Of a DNA stretch of 64,000 nt, positions 1 through 7,353 are shown piece by piece (positions within the stretch are counted from its first letter, which is position 1; every line of letters starts with the position of its first letter). The notes under the pieces are model-generated. The model did not search any database, had not been told where the DNA came from, and worked only from the letters and a program-made list of their open reading frames with translations. Source of the stretch: DAITBA01 sp036824005 (lineage in GTDB: Bacteria; Pseudomonadota; Gammaproteobacteria; Burkholderiales; Rhodocyclaceae); the NCBI GenBank assembly GCA_036824005.1, contig DAITBA010000003.1, positions 62,001 through 126,000 of the forward strand, read 5' to 3'. Both the position numbers and the translations under genes were made by a program.

Positions 1-11
1 AAAAGGTGCGG

Positions 12-539
12 TCAGTCACCGTGAAAGAGCAGCGGAAAGAACCATACGACTGTTGCATACGCGACCACGAGCACCTCCACGGCGGTTGCCCCCAGAAAAG
101 CGAACCGTGGCGACCGGTGCGGTGACAGAAGTGCAAAGACCAGGAAGGCCGGTGCGAGAACGGGTGCCAGGAGGATCCTGAGCACGGAAAGACCTGCCCA
201 TGAGGCCAGAGGGGAGGGCGCCACGGCGTGTCTGGCAAGGGCGTACAGGGCCGCCGCCGCGGCACCGGTGAAGGCCACGCCGAGACCCACGGCCCCAAGC
301 ACGAACCAGAAGCGACGGTATGGTCTCAGGAAAACGAGCGCCGCGCCCGTGGGCACCAGCGCTAGCAGGCCGAACACCGCGATGAAGAGGTAGGCGTCGC
401 CGAAAGCGTGCATGCCGCTCGACGCCTGCGCATCGGGGCCGTCGGTGTGCGCCATGCGGACGGCAACCACCGCGGCGGCAACGAGAAACGCGCCGGCGTA
501 TCCCGCCGCGACCAGACCGATCCTCAGTGCAGGGCTCAC
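12..539 (-). CDS. Hypothetical multi-pass membrane protein
   Basis: I do not recognise the family. The product of about 175 residues is dominated by four or five hydrophobic stretches separated by short basic or polar loops, so an inner-membrane location is likely. A longer reading from the ATG at 590 is possible, but the GTG at 539 is preferred: an AGGA Shine-Dalgarno lies 7 bases before it, and the first hydrophobic helix follows directly. The gene lies downstream of the lipoprotein gene on the same strand, about 140 bases apart, so they may be co-transcribed. Nothing in it points to a catalytic role. Confidence 0.6.
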   Translation of the reverse strand: MSPALRIGLVAAGYAGAFLVAAAVVAVRMAHTDGPDAQASSGMHAFGDAYLFIAVFGLLALVPTGAALVFLRPYRRFWFVLGAVGLGVAFTGAAAAALYALARHAVAPSPLASWAGLSVLRILLAPVLAPAFLVFALLSPHRSPRFAFLGATAVEVLVVAYATVVWFFPLLFHGD

Positions 540-676
540 GCAATAGTCCTGTCGCTGGTCGCCGAGAGCTCGTCGGCGAGCCCGCGGCACCAGGCGATGC
601 CGCGCTCGATCTTGCCAGCGGTCGCGGCCGCTGTTCGCAGGCGGAGCATGACAACGGGGCGCTGCGGTCGCAAAGC

Positions 677-1858
677 TCAGCGGCGCGGCGCTTGCCGCGC
701 GTCCGCCACAGCGATCTGTTGGGCACCGCCTTCCTTGATGTACCGCGTGATGGCTCGTGCCAGGGCGAGAGATTTCAGATCAATGTCCTCACGGCGGAAG
801 TAATGATCGACGCCCAGCTCTGGAATGGTCACGCCGTCGGGAGCGATGGCATCCGCAAGGTAGGTCAGGCCGTCGTTCGGTCCATCGGGTTGAAGACGCG
901 AGTAGCCGCCGCGTGCTTGATCGGAAATCTGACCGGACAAAGGAATACCGACATAATTGACCACCAGGGTGTCTTGCGGAAGTCTTATGGCATCGAACCG
1001 GGTCATGCTTGGTCCGATGGACAGGCTTCGGATCCCTTCGAACGAACGGTCCGGGAGCACGGCGAGATAGACGAACCAGCAGGCAGGCCAGCTCAGCCCG
1101 ACGTCGGCGAGGCGCGTTCCGTGAAGCAAACCGCCGATGTTCAACCATGCCTTGACCTGCCGTCCCGCCGGCTGATCCCGGAGATTGGACAATGCCAGGG
1201 CTACTTCGGGACCGCCCTTGCTGCCGCTGACAAGGATGAGCTTTTGCCCTGAAGCGGAGAGGCGAAGAATCTGCGCTTCGATCAGTTTGGCGTTCTCCTC
1301 GACGGACAGGTTTTCCCCCGTCTCGATCAGAGCCACCCGCGCCCCGTGCCGACTCAAGTGCGCTCTGAACCGCGCGAAGTCGGCGCCCGTTGTCGGGTCG
1401 GACCGATAGAGCCAACCCGGCACGAAGAGAATGAGAAAATCCGGGTCGACTGCCAGCGCATCGAGATTGCCCGACCGATCGGCGCTCGACACCGCGGACA
1501 ACTCCTCGCGAAACAGCATGTCCAGCGGCTGCTTCTGCGCTTGCCGGAGGAGCTGACGCGCGAGTACGAGAGCGGCAAGATCCGTAGAGTACATCCGCGA
1601 CCAGTCCCGAAGCTCCATCGAGGCCGGAAGACGATCGCCCAGTTGGCGATGAATCGCGTCAAGCGCTTCGTCCCAATCTTCTCTGTGTCTCGAACCCGCA
1701 AGATAGCTTTCGACGTAATAGCTCGCGATGGGCGCATCGACGGTCGTCGTTATTCGCTGTCCGGCAAGTTCGCCACGCAGCGGGATAGTGGAAACGTCCC
1801 ACGTGCAGGACGTCAGGTACAGCACGGAAACGAGAGCGAGGCAGAGTTTGTGCTTCAT
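677..1858 (-). CDS. Lipoprotein with alpha/beta-hydrolase-like features
   Basis: The 393-residue product starts with a lipoprotein signal peptide ending in the lipobox LTSC, so it should be lipidated at Cys18 and sit in the outer membrane or face the periplasm. The middle holds a strand-turn-helix VSGSKGG that resembles the nucleophile elbow of alpha/beta hydrolases, although the usual first Gly of GxSxG is Ser here. A later Asp in PNDGLT and a His in VDHYFRR are plausible triad partners. The substrate is unknown. The ATG lies beside the end of the broken brnT gene and has no strong Shine-Dalgarno. Assignment to the hydrolase fold is inference; the lipobox is seen directly. Confidence 0.65.
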   Translation of the reverse strand: MKHKLCLALVSVLYLTSCTWDVSTIPLRGELAGQRITTTVDAPIASYYVESYLAGSRHREDWDEALDAIHRQLGDRLPASMELRDWSRMYSTDLAALVLARQLLRQAQKQPLDMLFREELSAVSSADRSGNLDALAVDPDFLILFVPGWLYRSDPTTGADFARFRAHLSRHGARVALIETGENLSVEENAKLIEAQILRLSASGQKLILVSGSKGGPEVALALSNLRDQPAGRQVKAWLNIGGLLHGTRLADVGLSWPACWFVYLAVLPDRSFEGIRSLSIGPSMTRFDAIRLPQDTLVVNYVGIPLSGQISDQARGGYSRLQPDGPNDGLTYLADAIAPDGVTIPELGVDHYFRREDIDLKSLALARAITRYIKEGGAQQIAVADARQAPRR

Positions 1859-1864
1859 TCGGTG

Positions 1865-2111
1865 TTACGACTCGCGTCGCCGGGTGGCACCGATGATCCG
1901 AATAATACTGCGCCATTCCGTGTGTGCCACGACCGGCAAACGGCCCTGCGTCGAGACGCCAACGTGACGAAGCGATCTTCTTCGAGCGAGTGGTCCGTGT
2001 CGTGGCAGGTCACGCTGAAGTCGTCCCGAACGGCAGTTGTGGCCTCCTCGAACGAATCACCGTGCTTGCGGAGATTCGCATTGGTCTTTTCGGATCCCAC
2101 TCAAAGCGTAT
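1865..2111 (-). pseudogene. brnT: Broken BrnT-family toxin gene
   Basis: Three frames on the minus strand together give a BrnT-like (DUF497) RNase toxin. The first frame gives RFEWDPK, the second NLRKHG, SFEEA, DHSLEEDRFVTL, and the third GRLPVVAHTE and IRIIGATRRRES before a TAA. BrnT proteins normally carry these blocks in this order in about 90 residues. The shifts fall just after the WDPK block and after FVTL. The codon before RFEWD is ATA where ATG is expected. No BrnA antitoxin gene follows; the next gene is the lipoprotein. So the toxin is dead and its antitoxin is lost. The ATA reading could be coincidence; the two frameshifts are clear in this sequence. Confidence 0.75.
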
Positions 2112-2132
2112 GGGGCCGTGATAGGCCCGTGC

Positions 2133-2855
2133 CTACGCCACGCGCACCGCCACGTCGAAGCTCGCGGCGTAGCCCTGCTCCGTCTCGACGGGGGAGAGCA
2201 GCAACTGGCTGCCGCCGCGGCGGTAGAGGCCGTCGGCTTCGTTGCGCGTGCGGCGCGGGCCGCGGCGCGCGTAGGGCTCGCGCCCGTACGCGCGGTCGGT
2301 GACCGCTTCGTCGAAATAGAGCTGGGAGGTGAATTCGAGGCGCCGGCCCGCTGCTGTCTGGGTGCGCACCTTGAAGTGGATGTGCACCGCCCGGCCCGGA
2401 TACCAGCCGGGATAGATGGTGGCGAAGCGGGCCATGCCGTCGGCATCGGTGAGCTGGTAGCCGCGCAGGAACTTGCGGCCGCGGGCGTCGGCGCCGGCGT
2501 CCGCGACGTCGGAATAGACGCCGTCGGCATCGCAGTGCCAGATGTCCACCATGGCGCCAGGCAGGGGCGTGCACCGCTCGCCGTCGACGGCGGCCACCCG
2601 CAGCGCCAGCGTCAGCGGCAGGCCCGGGCGCAGCGAGCCGTCGGCGGGATCGGAGCGGATGTCGGAGCGGTTCAGGCGCTCATCGACGAAGTATGGGCCT
2701 TCGGTCTGCGCCGGCGTCAGCACGCACAGGCCGGGCTTGCCCGCGGTCTGCGCCGGCGCGCGCCGGGCGAGCAGCAGGGCGGCGGATGCGCCGAGCAGCG
2801 CCAGCAGCCGGCGGCGGTCGATGAGGCGAAGCAGGGGTGAGCGAAGGCTGGTCAT
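2133..2855 (-). CDS. Secreted intradiol ring-cleavage dioxygenase-like protein
   Basis: The 240-residue product has an RRRLLALLG N-terminal signal that could be Tat- or Sec-dependent, then an intradiol dioxygenase core. The motifs TEGPYF, a DIWHCDADG strand and YPGWYPGRAVHIHFKV supply the Tyr and His residues that bind non-haem Fe(III) in catechol and protocatechuate dioxygenases. Extracytoplasmic members of this family exist, usually with unknown aromatic substrates. The ATG at 2855 is chosen because GGAG lies 7 bases upstream and the signal sequence follows; an ATG at 2945 would add 30 residues without signal character. It is transcribed divergently from the sigma-54 operon, and no pathway partner is nearby. 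Confidence 0.85.
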   Translation of the reverse strand: MTSLRSPLLRLIDRRRLLALLGASAALLLARRAPAQTAGKPGLCVLTPAQTEGPYFVDERLNRSDIRSDPADGSLRPGLPLTLALRVAAVDGERCTPLPGAMVDIWHCDADGVYSDVADAGADARGRKFLRGYQLTDADGMARFATIYPGWYPGRAVHIHFKVRTQTAAGRRLEFTSQLYFDEAVTDRAYGREPYARRGPRRTRNEADGLYRRGGSQLLLSPVETEQGYAASFDVAVRVA

Positions 2856-3078
2856 GGTCGTCTCCAGGGCAGCGGCCGCGACGGCGGGCGGGAGCGGCGC
2901 GGCAACAGTGATTCGTGCCGGCAAGGGGCGGGAAAGTTCCTGCACCGCTGCGTCTCATGCGCCGAGCGCATCCTGGCGCCACAGGGCATTGACCGCCGCC
3001 GTCCCGGAGGCGTTGTCGTCGAAGCCCGCGACCGCTCCACCCACCGTTCCTCCGACCGCCGCCCTTGTCTGCCATCTT

Positions 3079-3095
3079 GTCAGGCCGTGCCTGAC
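3079..3095. promoter_or_regulatory. Perfect inverted repeat, candidate activator site
   Basis: GTCAGGC-CGT-GCCTGAC is a perfect 7-3-7 palindrome centred about 90 bases upstream of the -24 element of the sigma-54 promoter, the usual distance for an enhancer bound by an NtrC-family dimer. The regulator encoded at 10175-11518 is the obvious candidate ligand; this is inference. Confidence 0.5.
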
Positions 3096-3122
3096 GTTCT
3101 GGCAGGCATTTCCCTCCTCTGG

Positions 3123-3140
3123 CATTTCGCGTCTGAAATG
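3123..3140. promoter_or_regulatory. Second inverted repeat upstream of the sigma-54 promoter
   Basis: CATTTC-GCGTCT-GAAATG is a 6-6-6 palindrome. Its centre lies about 44 bases, roughly four helical turns, from that of the repeat at 3079-3095. The arm sequence differs from the first repeat, so it may bind a different protein. Confidence 0.35.
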
Positions 3141-3177
3141 TCCCCGTGTTTTCCATGACTTGCGTCAGCCGCGGCGC

Positions 3178-3193
3178 TGGCATCGGGATTGCA
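3178..3193 (+). promoter_or_regulatory. Sigma-54 (-24/-12) promoter of the molybdoenzyme operon
   Basis: TGGCATCGGGATTGCA matches the sigma-54 consensus TGGCAC-N5-TTGCA except for one base. The invariant GG (3179-3180) and GC (3191-3192) are exactly 10 bases apart. Transcription should start near 3204, about 19 bases before the first gene. The 3' end of the transcript would be the terminator at 8168-8207. A sigma-54 activator is encoded directly downstream of that, which supports the call. Confidence 0.85.
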
Positions 3194-3222
3194 TGAGGGA
3201 ATGGTCGTTCGAGGGAGGCGCA

Positions 3223-3525
3223 ATGAAATCGACGACCTGCCTGATTGCTGCATTGCTGGCCGGCGCGCTGCCGGCGGCGGCTTGGGCCGAGTCTTCACCT
3301 CGGGTGGCTGGCCTGCAGCCGGATCGCCGACCGGACGGCGCGCCGGTGGTCGCCGCGACGCCGCTCGATGACAAACAGGTGGCACTGCGCCTGCGTGGTG
3401 TGGAAGGCGTGCCGCCGAAGGAACTGAACTGGGTCGCGCAGGAGGGTCCATGGTATTCGCCGTTCGGGTTGCCCGGCATGGGCGGACCCTACGACTGGCG
3501 CCATCTGCGCGAGGGGGCACGATGA
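3223..3525 (+). CDS. Small exported protein, first gene of the sigma-54 operon
   Basis: I do not recognise this family. The 100-residue product has a clear Sec signal peptide with an AWAES cleavage region near residue 23. The mature part is about 77 residues: a Pro/Arg-rich start, a short segment resembling a folded strand pair, and a Trp/Gly/Pro-rich end (WYSPFGLPGMGGPYDW). It has no Cys, no haem motif and no membrane segment after the signal. The ATG is fixed by GAGGGAGG six bases upstream and by the signal peptide. Its position as the first gene behind the sigma-54 promoter suggests a periplasmic accessory role for the molybdoenzyme; this is inference. Confidence 0.7.
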   Translation: MKSTTCLIAALLAGALPAAAWAESSPRVAGLQPDRRPDGAPVVAATPLDDKQVALRLRGVEGVPPKELNWVAQEGPWYSPFGLPGMGGPYDWRHLREGAR

Positions 3526-3594
3526 GCTGCACGGCAGCCGTGCCCGGAAAAGGATCGAAGCCCGTCGGCCGTGCTGCCGGCGGGTGCTCGATGA

Positions 3595-3610
3595 GCCGCC
3601 GCGTGGCGGC
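3595..3610 (+). other. Short GC hairpin between the first two operon genes
   Basis: GCCGCC-GCGT-GGCGGC forms a 6-bp stem with a 4-base loop in the 138-base joint. No T-run follows, so it is not a classical terminator. It may stabilise a processed 3' end. Confidence 0.3.
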
Positions 3611-3663
3611 AGGGAGGAGTGATCCTCTCGGGGAGTCATGTTTTCAATTCTGAGGAGAATGAT

Positions 3664-3852
3664 ATGAAGGCGATTCACAAAGCCATTACCCTGTCCGCCC
3701 TTGCTGCTGCACTTATGGTTGCACTGCCTGCCACGGCGCAGGACCAGAAAGGGATGTCGGGGATGCAAGGCCAGAAAGGCATGGGCGGCATGTCCGGCAT
3801 GGAAGGTCAGAAGGGCATGGGCGGTATGGGCGGCATGGAAGGCAAGAAGTAA
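3664..3852 (+). CDS. Exported Met/Gly-rich repeat peptide
   Basis: The 62-residue product has a Sec signal peptide ending near ATAQ (residue 25). The mature peptide of about 37 residues is made of three imperfect repeats of the pattern QKGM-xGM-xGM-(E/Q)G. It holds eight Met and no Cys or His. Met-only repeats of this kind bind soft metals such as Cu(I) in some periplasmic proteins; whether this one does is unknown. The start is set by TGAGGAGAATGAT upstream and by the signal. It lies between the first operon gene and the pentaheme cytochrome and is followed by a strong hairpin (3865-3897), which could let it be made in excess of the downstream enzymes. Low complexity makes homology searches weak. 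Confidence 0.7.
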   Translation: MKAIHKAITLSALAAALMVALPATAQDQKGMSGMQGQKGMGGMSGMEGQKGMGGMGGMEGKK

Positions 3853-3864
3853 TTCGAGCCCGAG

Positions 3865-3897
3865 CGGCACCCCGGCGGCGTGCCCGCCGGGGTGCCG
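3865..3897 (+). other. 14-bp perfect hairpin in the operon
   Basis: The arms at 3865-3878 and 3884-3897 are exact reverse complements around a 5-base loop (CGTGC). No T-tract follows, so it is more likely a processing or attenuating stem than an intrinsic terminator. It separates the small peptide gene from the cytochrome gene. Confidence 0.6.
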
Positions 3898-3917
3898 GAC
3901 GATCATTGACTTTCACA

Positions 3918-4772
3918 ATGACGAAATCCTACGGAATACTCGCGCCCCTGGTGGCTCTGGCGAGCGCGTGCGTGCTTTCCGCCTGCGGCGAGCGCACGCC
4001 GCAGCATGTGGCGCAACCGCAAGCGGCGCCGCAGCCCGCCGTGGCGCAGCCGGCGCCGCCGGACTACCAGCGCGCCCGGTTCAGTGAACTGCATTTCAAA
4101 CCACATATCGACAAGGCGAGCGATCAGGACTGCCTGGCCTGCCATGCCGAAGTCCTGAAGCCGACGGTGCGCGAGGCATCGCCCGCCGGCGTGCAGGCCG
4201 CGAACGTCAAGGCCTGGTATCAGCAGACGTCCACCTACGAAGGCGGGCAGGATACCTTCCATCGCCGCCATCTCGAGACGCCCCTCGCCAAATCCCTGAT
4301 GAACCTGCGCTGCAACGCGTGCCACCAGGGTCTCGACGTGCGCGAAGAGACGTCCGGATCGTCGGCCACGGCGCAGGATGGCGGCTATGCCATGCGCAAG
4401 CAGGTGGATCCGGCGGCGACCTGTCTCAAATGTCATGGCCAGATGAGCTGGCAGGTGATGGGTTTGCCCTCTCCCTGGGAGACGGCAAAGGATGCTTTCC
4501 AGGGCAACTGCCTGCTGTGCCATGCCGGCATCCGCACCCACCGACACAAGGTGAGCTATCTCAATGCCGAGGCGATCGAGGCCGCGGCGCAGAAGAATCC
4601 CGAGACCTGCTTCGGCTGCCACGGCGGCCGCGCCTGGTATCGCATCACCTACCCCTATCCGCGCCACCCTTGGCCCGGCATGCCGGAACAGGTCCCCGAC
4701 TGGGCCAAGGACCGGCCGGCGGAATCCGAGGTGCGCTTCCTGACTGCGGGCGCCGAACCGAAGACACCCTGA
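3918..4772 (+). CDS. Pentaheme cytochrome c lipoprotein
   Basis: The 284-residue product begins with a lipoprotein signal peptide (lipobox LSAC), so it should be anchored on the periplasmic side. It has exactly five CxxCH c-haem motifs, starting at residues 72 (CLACH), 132 (CNACH), 169 (CLKCH), 198 (CLLCH) and 231 (CFGCH). The ATG at 3918 is preferred over a TTG at 3906 because the signal peptide then has the usual length. It ends 7 bases before the molybdoenzyme gene. In known relatives of this operon a DmsC-type or NrfD-type quinol-linked membrane subunit carries electrons; none is encoded here, so this cytochrome probably exchanges electrons with the iron-sulfur subunit. The family within multihaem cytochromes is not recognised. 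Confidence 0.85.
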   Translation: MTKSYGILAPLVALASACVLSACGERTPQHVAQPQAAPQPAVAQPAPPDYQRARFSELHFKPHIDKASDQDCLACHAEVLKPTVREASPAGVQAANVKAWYQQTSTYEGGQDTFHRRHLETPLAKSLMNLRCNACHQGLDVREETSGSSATAQDGGYAMRKQVDPAATCLKCHGQMSWQVMGLPSPWETAKDAFQGNCLLCHAGIRTHRHKVSYLNAEAIEAAAQKNPETCFGCHGGRAWYRITYPYPRHPWPGMPEQVPDWAKDRPAESEVRFLTAGAEPKTP

Positions 4773-4779
4773 GACGACC

Positions 4780-7344
4780 ATGAAGCTGCAGATCGAGGAT
4801 CCACGCATCGCGCTGCTCAATCCGCGGCGGCGCGACTTTCTCAAGGCACTCGGCGCCGCCGGCAGCGGGCTGGTCGCCGTCGGCCTGAAGTCGGACGACG
4901 CGCGTGCTTTTGCCTACGAGCCGTATCTGACCGACGACCAACTCACGACGGTGGTCACCTCCTGTGCCCACAACTGCGGCTCGCGCCACATGCTGGTGGC
5001 GCACAAGAAGGGCGATGTCATCGTGCGCCTGTCCACGGACGACGGGCGCTATCAGGCGGGCGGCTTCTACGGCAAGGACACGCCGGAAGAGCCGCAGTTG
5101 CGCGCCTGCCTGCGTGGGCGCTCGTATCGTGCCCGGCTCTACTCGCCCGAGCGGCTGCTCTATCCCATGGTGCGGGTGGGCAAGCGCGGCGAGGGCAAGT
5201 TCAAGCGCGTGTCCTGGGACGAGGCACTCGATCGTGTCGCGCAGAAAATGGTCGAGCTGAAGACCAGGTACGGCCCGACGGCACTGCTCGACCAGAGCTA
5301 CGCCGGCGCCTCCTACGGCGCGTTGCACAAGTCCGATCAGATCGAAGGTCTGCTCGGGCGCTTCATGGGCATGTTCGGCTGCCGCACCAATTCCTGGTCG
5401 GTGCCCTCCTACCAGGGCACGACGTTCTCCTCGCGCATGACCTTCGGTACCATCGAGGACGGCAACGAGGACGATGCCTTCGCGCATTCGAAGCTGATCA
5501 TCATGTGGGGCTGGAACCCGGCCTACACCTTCCACGGCGGCAACACCTTCTACTACATGCGCCTGGCCAAGCAGCGGGGCTGCAAGTTCGTGGTCGTCGA
5601 TCCGCAATACACCGACTCGGCCGCCACCTACAATGCCTGGTGGATACCGATCCGGCCCAACACCGATGCTGCGATGCTCGCGGCCATGGCGTACCACGTC
5701 TTCACCAACAACCTGCAGGACCAGAGGTTCATCGACTGCTTCTGCCTGGGCATGGACGCGGGCACCATGCCGGTCGACCACAAGGACAAGGAGAACTTCA
5801 AGGACTACATCCTCGGCAAGTACGACAACACGCCCAAGACGCCCGAGTGGGCCGAAGCGATCTGTGGTGTCAAGGCCGAGGACATCCGCAAGCTCGCACA
5901 GATGTATGCCACGACCAAGCCGGCCGCGCTCAAGGCGAGCTGGGCGCCAGGGCGCAACGCCTACGGCGAGCAGTACAACCGCATGGCCGCCGCCCTGCAG
6001 GCGATGACCGGCAACATCGGCGTGCTCGGCGGTTGCGCCGAGGGCGTGGGCAAGGCCTGGCATCCGGAGAGCGTTGCCTATCCCTACGATGAGTTTGCCA
6101 ATGTCTGGTTCGCTTCGATCAAGAGCGACCGCTGGGCGCACTGCGTGCTCAACTATCCCAACGTCAAGCGCGAGGAAGTCGGCTGCTGGCCGCGGGACGA
6201 CAAGCTCGATGGCGTGATCCCGAATATCCGCGGCATCTTCTGGCATGGCTCGGACTGGTTCAATCAGCTCACCAACATCAACAAAGAGATCAAGGCGATC
6301 GAAAAGCTCGATCTCGTCGTGTGCATGGACTCGACGATCACGCCCTCCGCCATCTGGGCCGACGTGGTGCTGCCGGTCGCCACCCACTTCGAGCGGCACG
6401 ACGTGGCGCTGCCCTGGTACAAGGGCCACTATTACATCCACCGGCCGAAGGTGATCGAACCACTGGGAGAATCGAAGACCGATTTCCAGATCTTCACCGA
6501 GCTTGCCTATCGGCTGGAGAAGCTCGACACCTCCCTGCCCAACTTCGGCCGGCGTTACAACCCGCGGGCGACACGCGACTACTTCCAGCACAACGACGAA
6601 GTGGACGAAGCCTATCTGCGCGACTGGTGGGACAAGAAGGTTCGTCCCCACCAGGGCGTGACCATGAGCTGGGAGGAGTTCAAGAAGCGCGGCGTGTACA
6701 AGTTCGTTTTTGCGCAGCCGCTGGTCGCTTTTCGCGAGCAGATCGAAAAGGGCACGCGCTTCCAGACGCCATCGGGCAAGATCGAAATTCTCTCCACCGT
6801 GCTGGCCAACGTCCAGGATTGGACGCGCACCCAGTACGGCTACCCGATTCCCTACATCCCGAAGTGGATCGAACCCTTCGAGTCGCTCAACAGCCCGAAG
6901 GCGAAGACTTTCCCCTTCCATCTGGTGTCGCCGCATCCGCGCTGGCGTACCCATTCGATTTTCAACAACATCGCCTGGCTGCGCGAAACCTACGAGCAGG
7001 AGGTCACCATCAATGCTTCCGACGCTGCGCGATTAGGCATCAAGACCGGCGACACGGTGGAAATCTGGAATGAACGCGGCCGCGTCGTCGTGCCCGCCTA
7101 CGTCACCGAGCGCTGCATGCCCGGCGTGCTGGTGCTCTTCGAAGGCGCCTGGATGGACCTCGACGACAAGGGTGTAGACCGGGCCGGCAACCCCGACTTC
7201 CTGACGCTCGACGAGCCGAGCCCGGCCGGCGCGTTCGCCTACAACACGGCGCTGGTGGACATGCGCAAGACGGAGCTCGCCCACCGTCCGGGCTGGGACA
7301 TCGTCGGGACGTCGCGCTCGCACGTGTTCCGCCGCGACTACTGA
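4780..7344 (+). CDS. Tat-exported DMSO-reductase-family molybdoenzyme, catalytic subunit
   Basis: The 854-residue product carries a Tat signal (R17-R18-D-F-L-K) and the domains of a molybdopterin-guanine-dinucleotide enzyme close to DmsA, YnfE and SerA. Shared blocks include ACLRGRS, YPMVRVGKRGEGKF and the C-terminal cofactor-binding region with VTINASDAARLGIKTGD. The N-terminal [4Fe-4S] site reads C62-x3-C66-x3-H70 and then C110, so the third Cys of DmsA is His here. The Mo ligand is not certain: the aligned region holds S210 and Y211. The substrate is unknown; an S- or N-oxide, selenate or related oxyanion are possibilities from the family only. The iron-sulfur subunit gene follows after 9 bases. 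Confidence 0.85.
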   Translation: MKLQIEDPRIALLNPRRRDFLKALGAAGSGLVAVGLKSDDARAFAYEPYLTDDQLTTVVTSCAHNCGSRHMLVAHKKGDVIVRLSTDDGRYQAGGFYGKDTPEEPQLRACLRGRSYRARLYSPERLLYPMVRVGKRGEGKFKRVSWDEALDRVAQKMVELKTRYGPTALLDQSYAGASYGALHKSDQIEGLLGRFMGMFGCRTNSWSVPSYQGTTFSSRMTFGTIEDGNEDDAFAHSKLIIMWGWNPAYTFHGGNTFYYMRLAKQRGCKFVVVDPQYTDSAATYNAWWIPIRPNTDAAMLAAMAYHVFTNNLQDQRFIDCFCLGMDAGTMPVDHKDKENFKDYILGKYDNTPKTPEWAEAICGVKAEDIRKLAQMYATTKPAALKASWAPGRNAYGEQYNRMAAALQAMTGNIGVLGGCAEGVGKAWHPESVAYPYDEFANVWFASIKSDRWAHCVLNYPNVKREEVGCWPRDDKLDGVIPNIRGIFWHGSDWFNQLTNINKEIKAIEKLDLVVCMDSTITPSAIWADVVLPVATHFERHDVALPWYKGHYYIHRPKVIEPLGESKTDFQIFTELAYRLEKLDTSLPNFGRRYNPRATRDYFQHNDEVDEAYLRDWWDKKVRPHQGVTMSWEEFKKRGVYKFVFAQPLVAFREQIEKGTRFQTPSGKIEILSTVLANVQDWTRTQYGYPIPYIPKWIEPFESLNSPKAKTFPFHLVSPHPRWRTHSIFNNIAWLRETYEQEVTINASDAARLGIKTGDTVEIWNERGRVVVPAYVTERCMPGVLVLFEGAWMDLDDKGVDRAGNPDFLTLDEPSPAGAFAYNTALVDMRKTELAHRPGWDIVGTSRSHVFRRDY

Positions 7345-7353
7345 GGCCGCGCC

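Noticed and set aside
536..649. Minus-strand frame of 37 codons ending with a GTGA overlap into the membrane protein gene
   Set aside because: No Shine-Dalgarno before its ATG and no recognisable sequence; a single overlap of this kind is easily due to chance.
4645..6954. Very long antisense frame (769 codons) opposite the molybdoenzyme gene
   Set aside because: The translation is His/Val/Gly-rich with no domain pattern; it is the usual by-product of GC-rich codon use on the other strand. The same applies to the long frames opposite uvrA (12070-14457) and murE (32193-33773).
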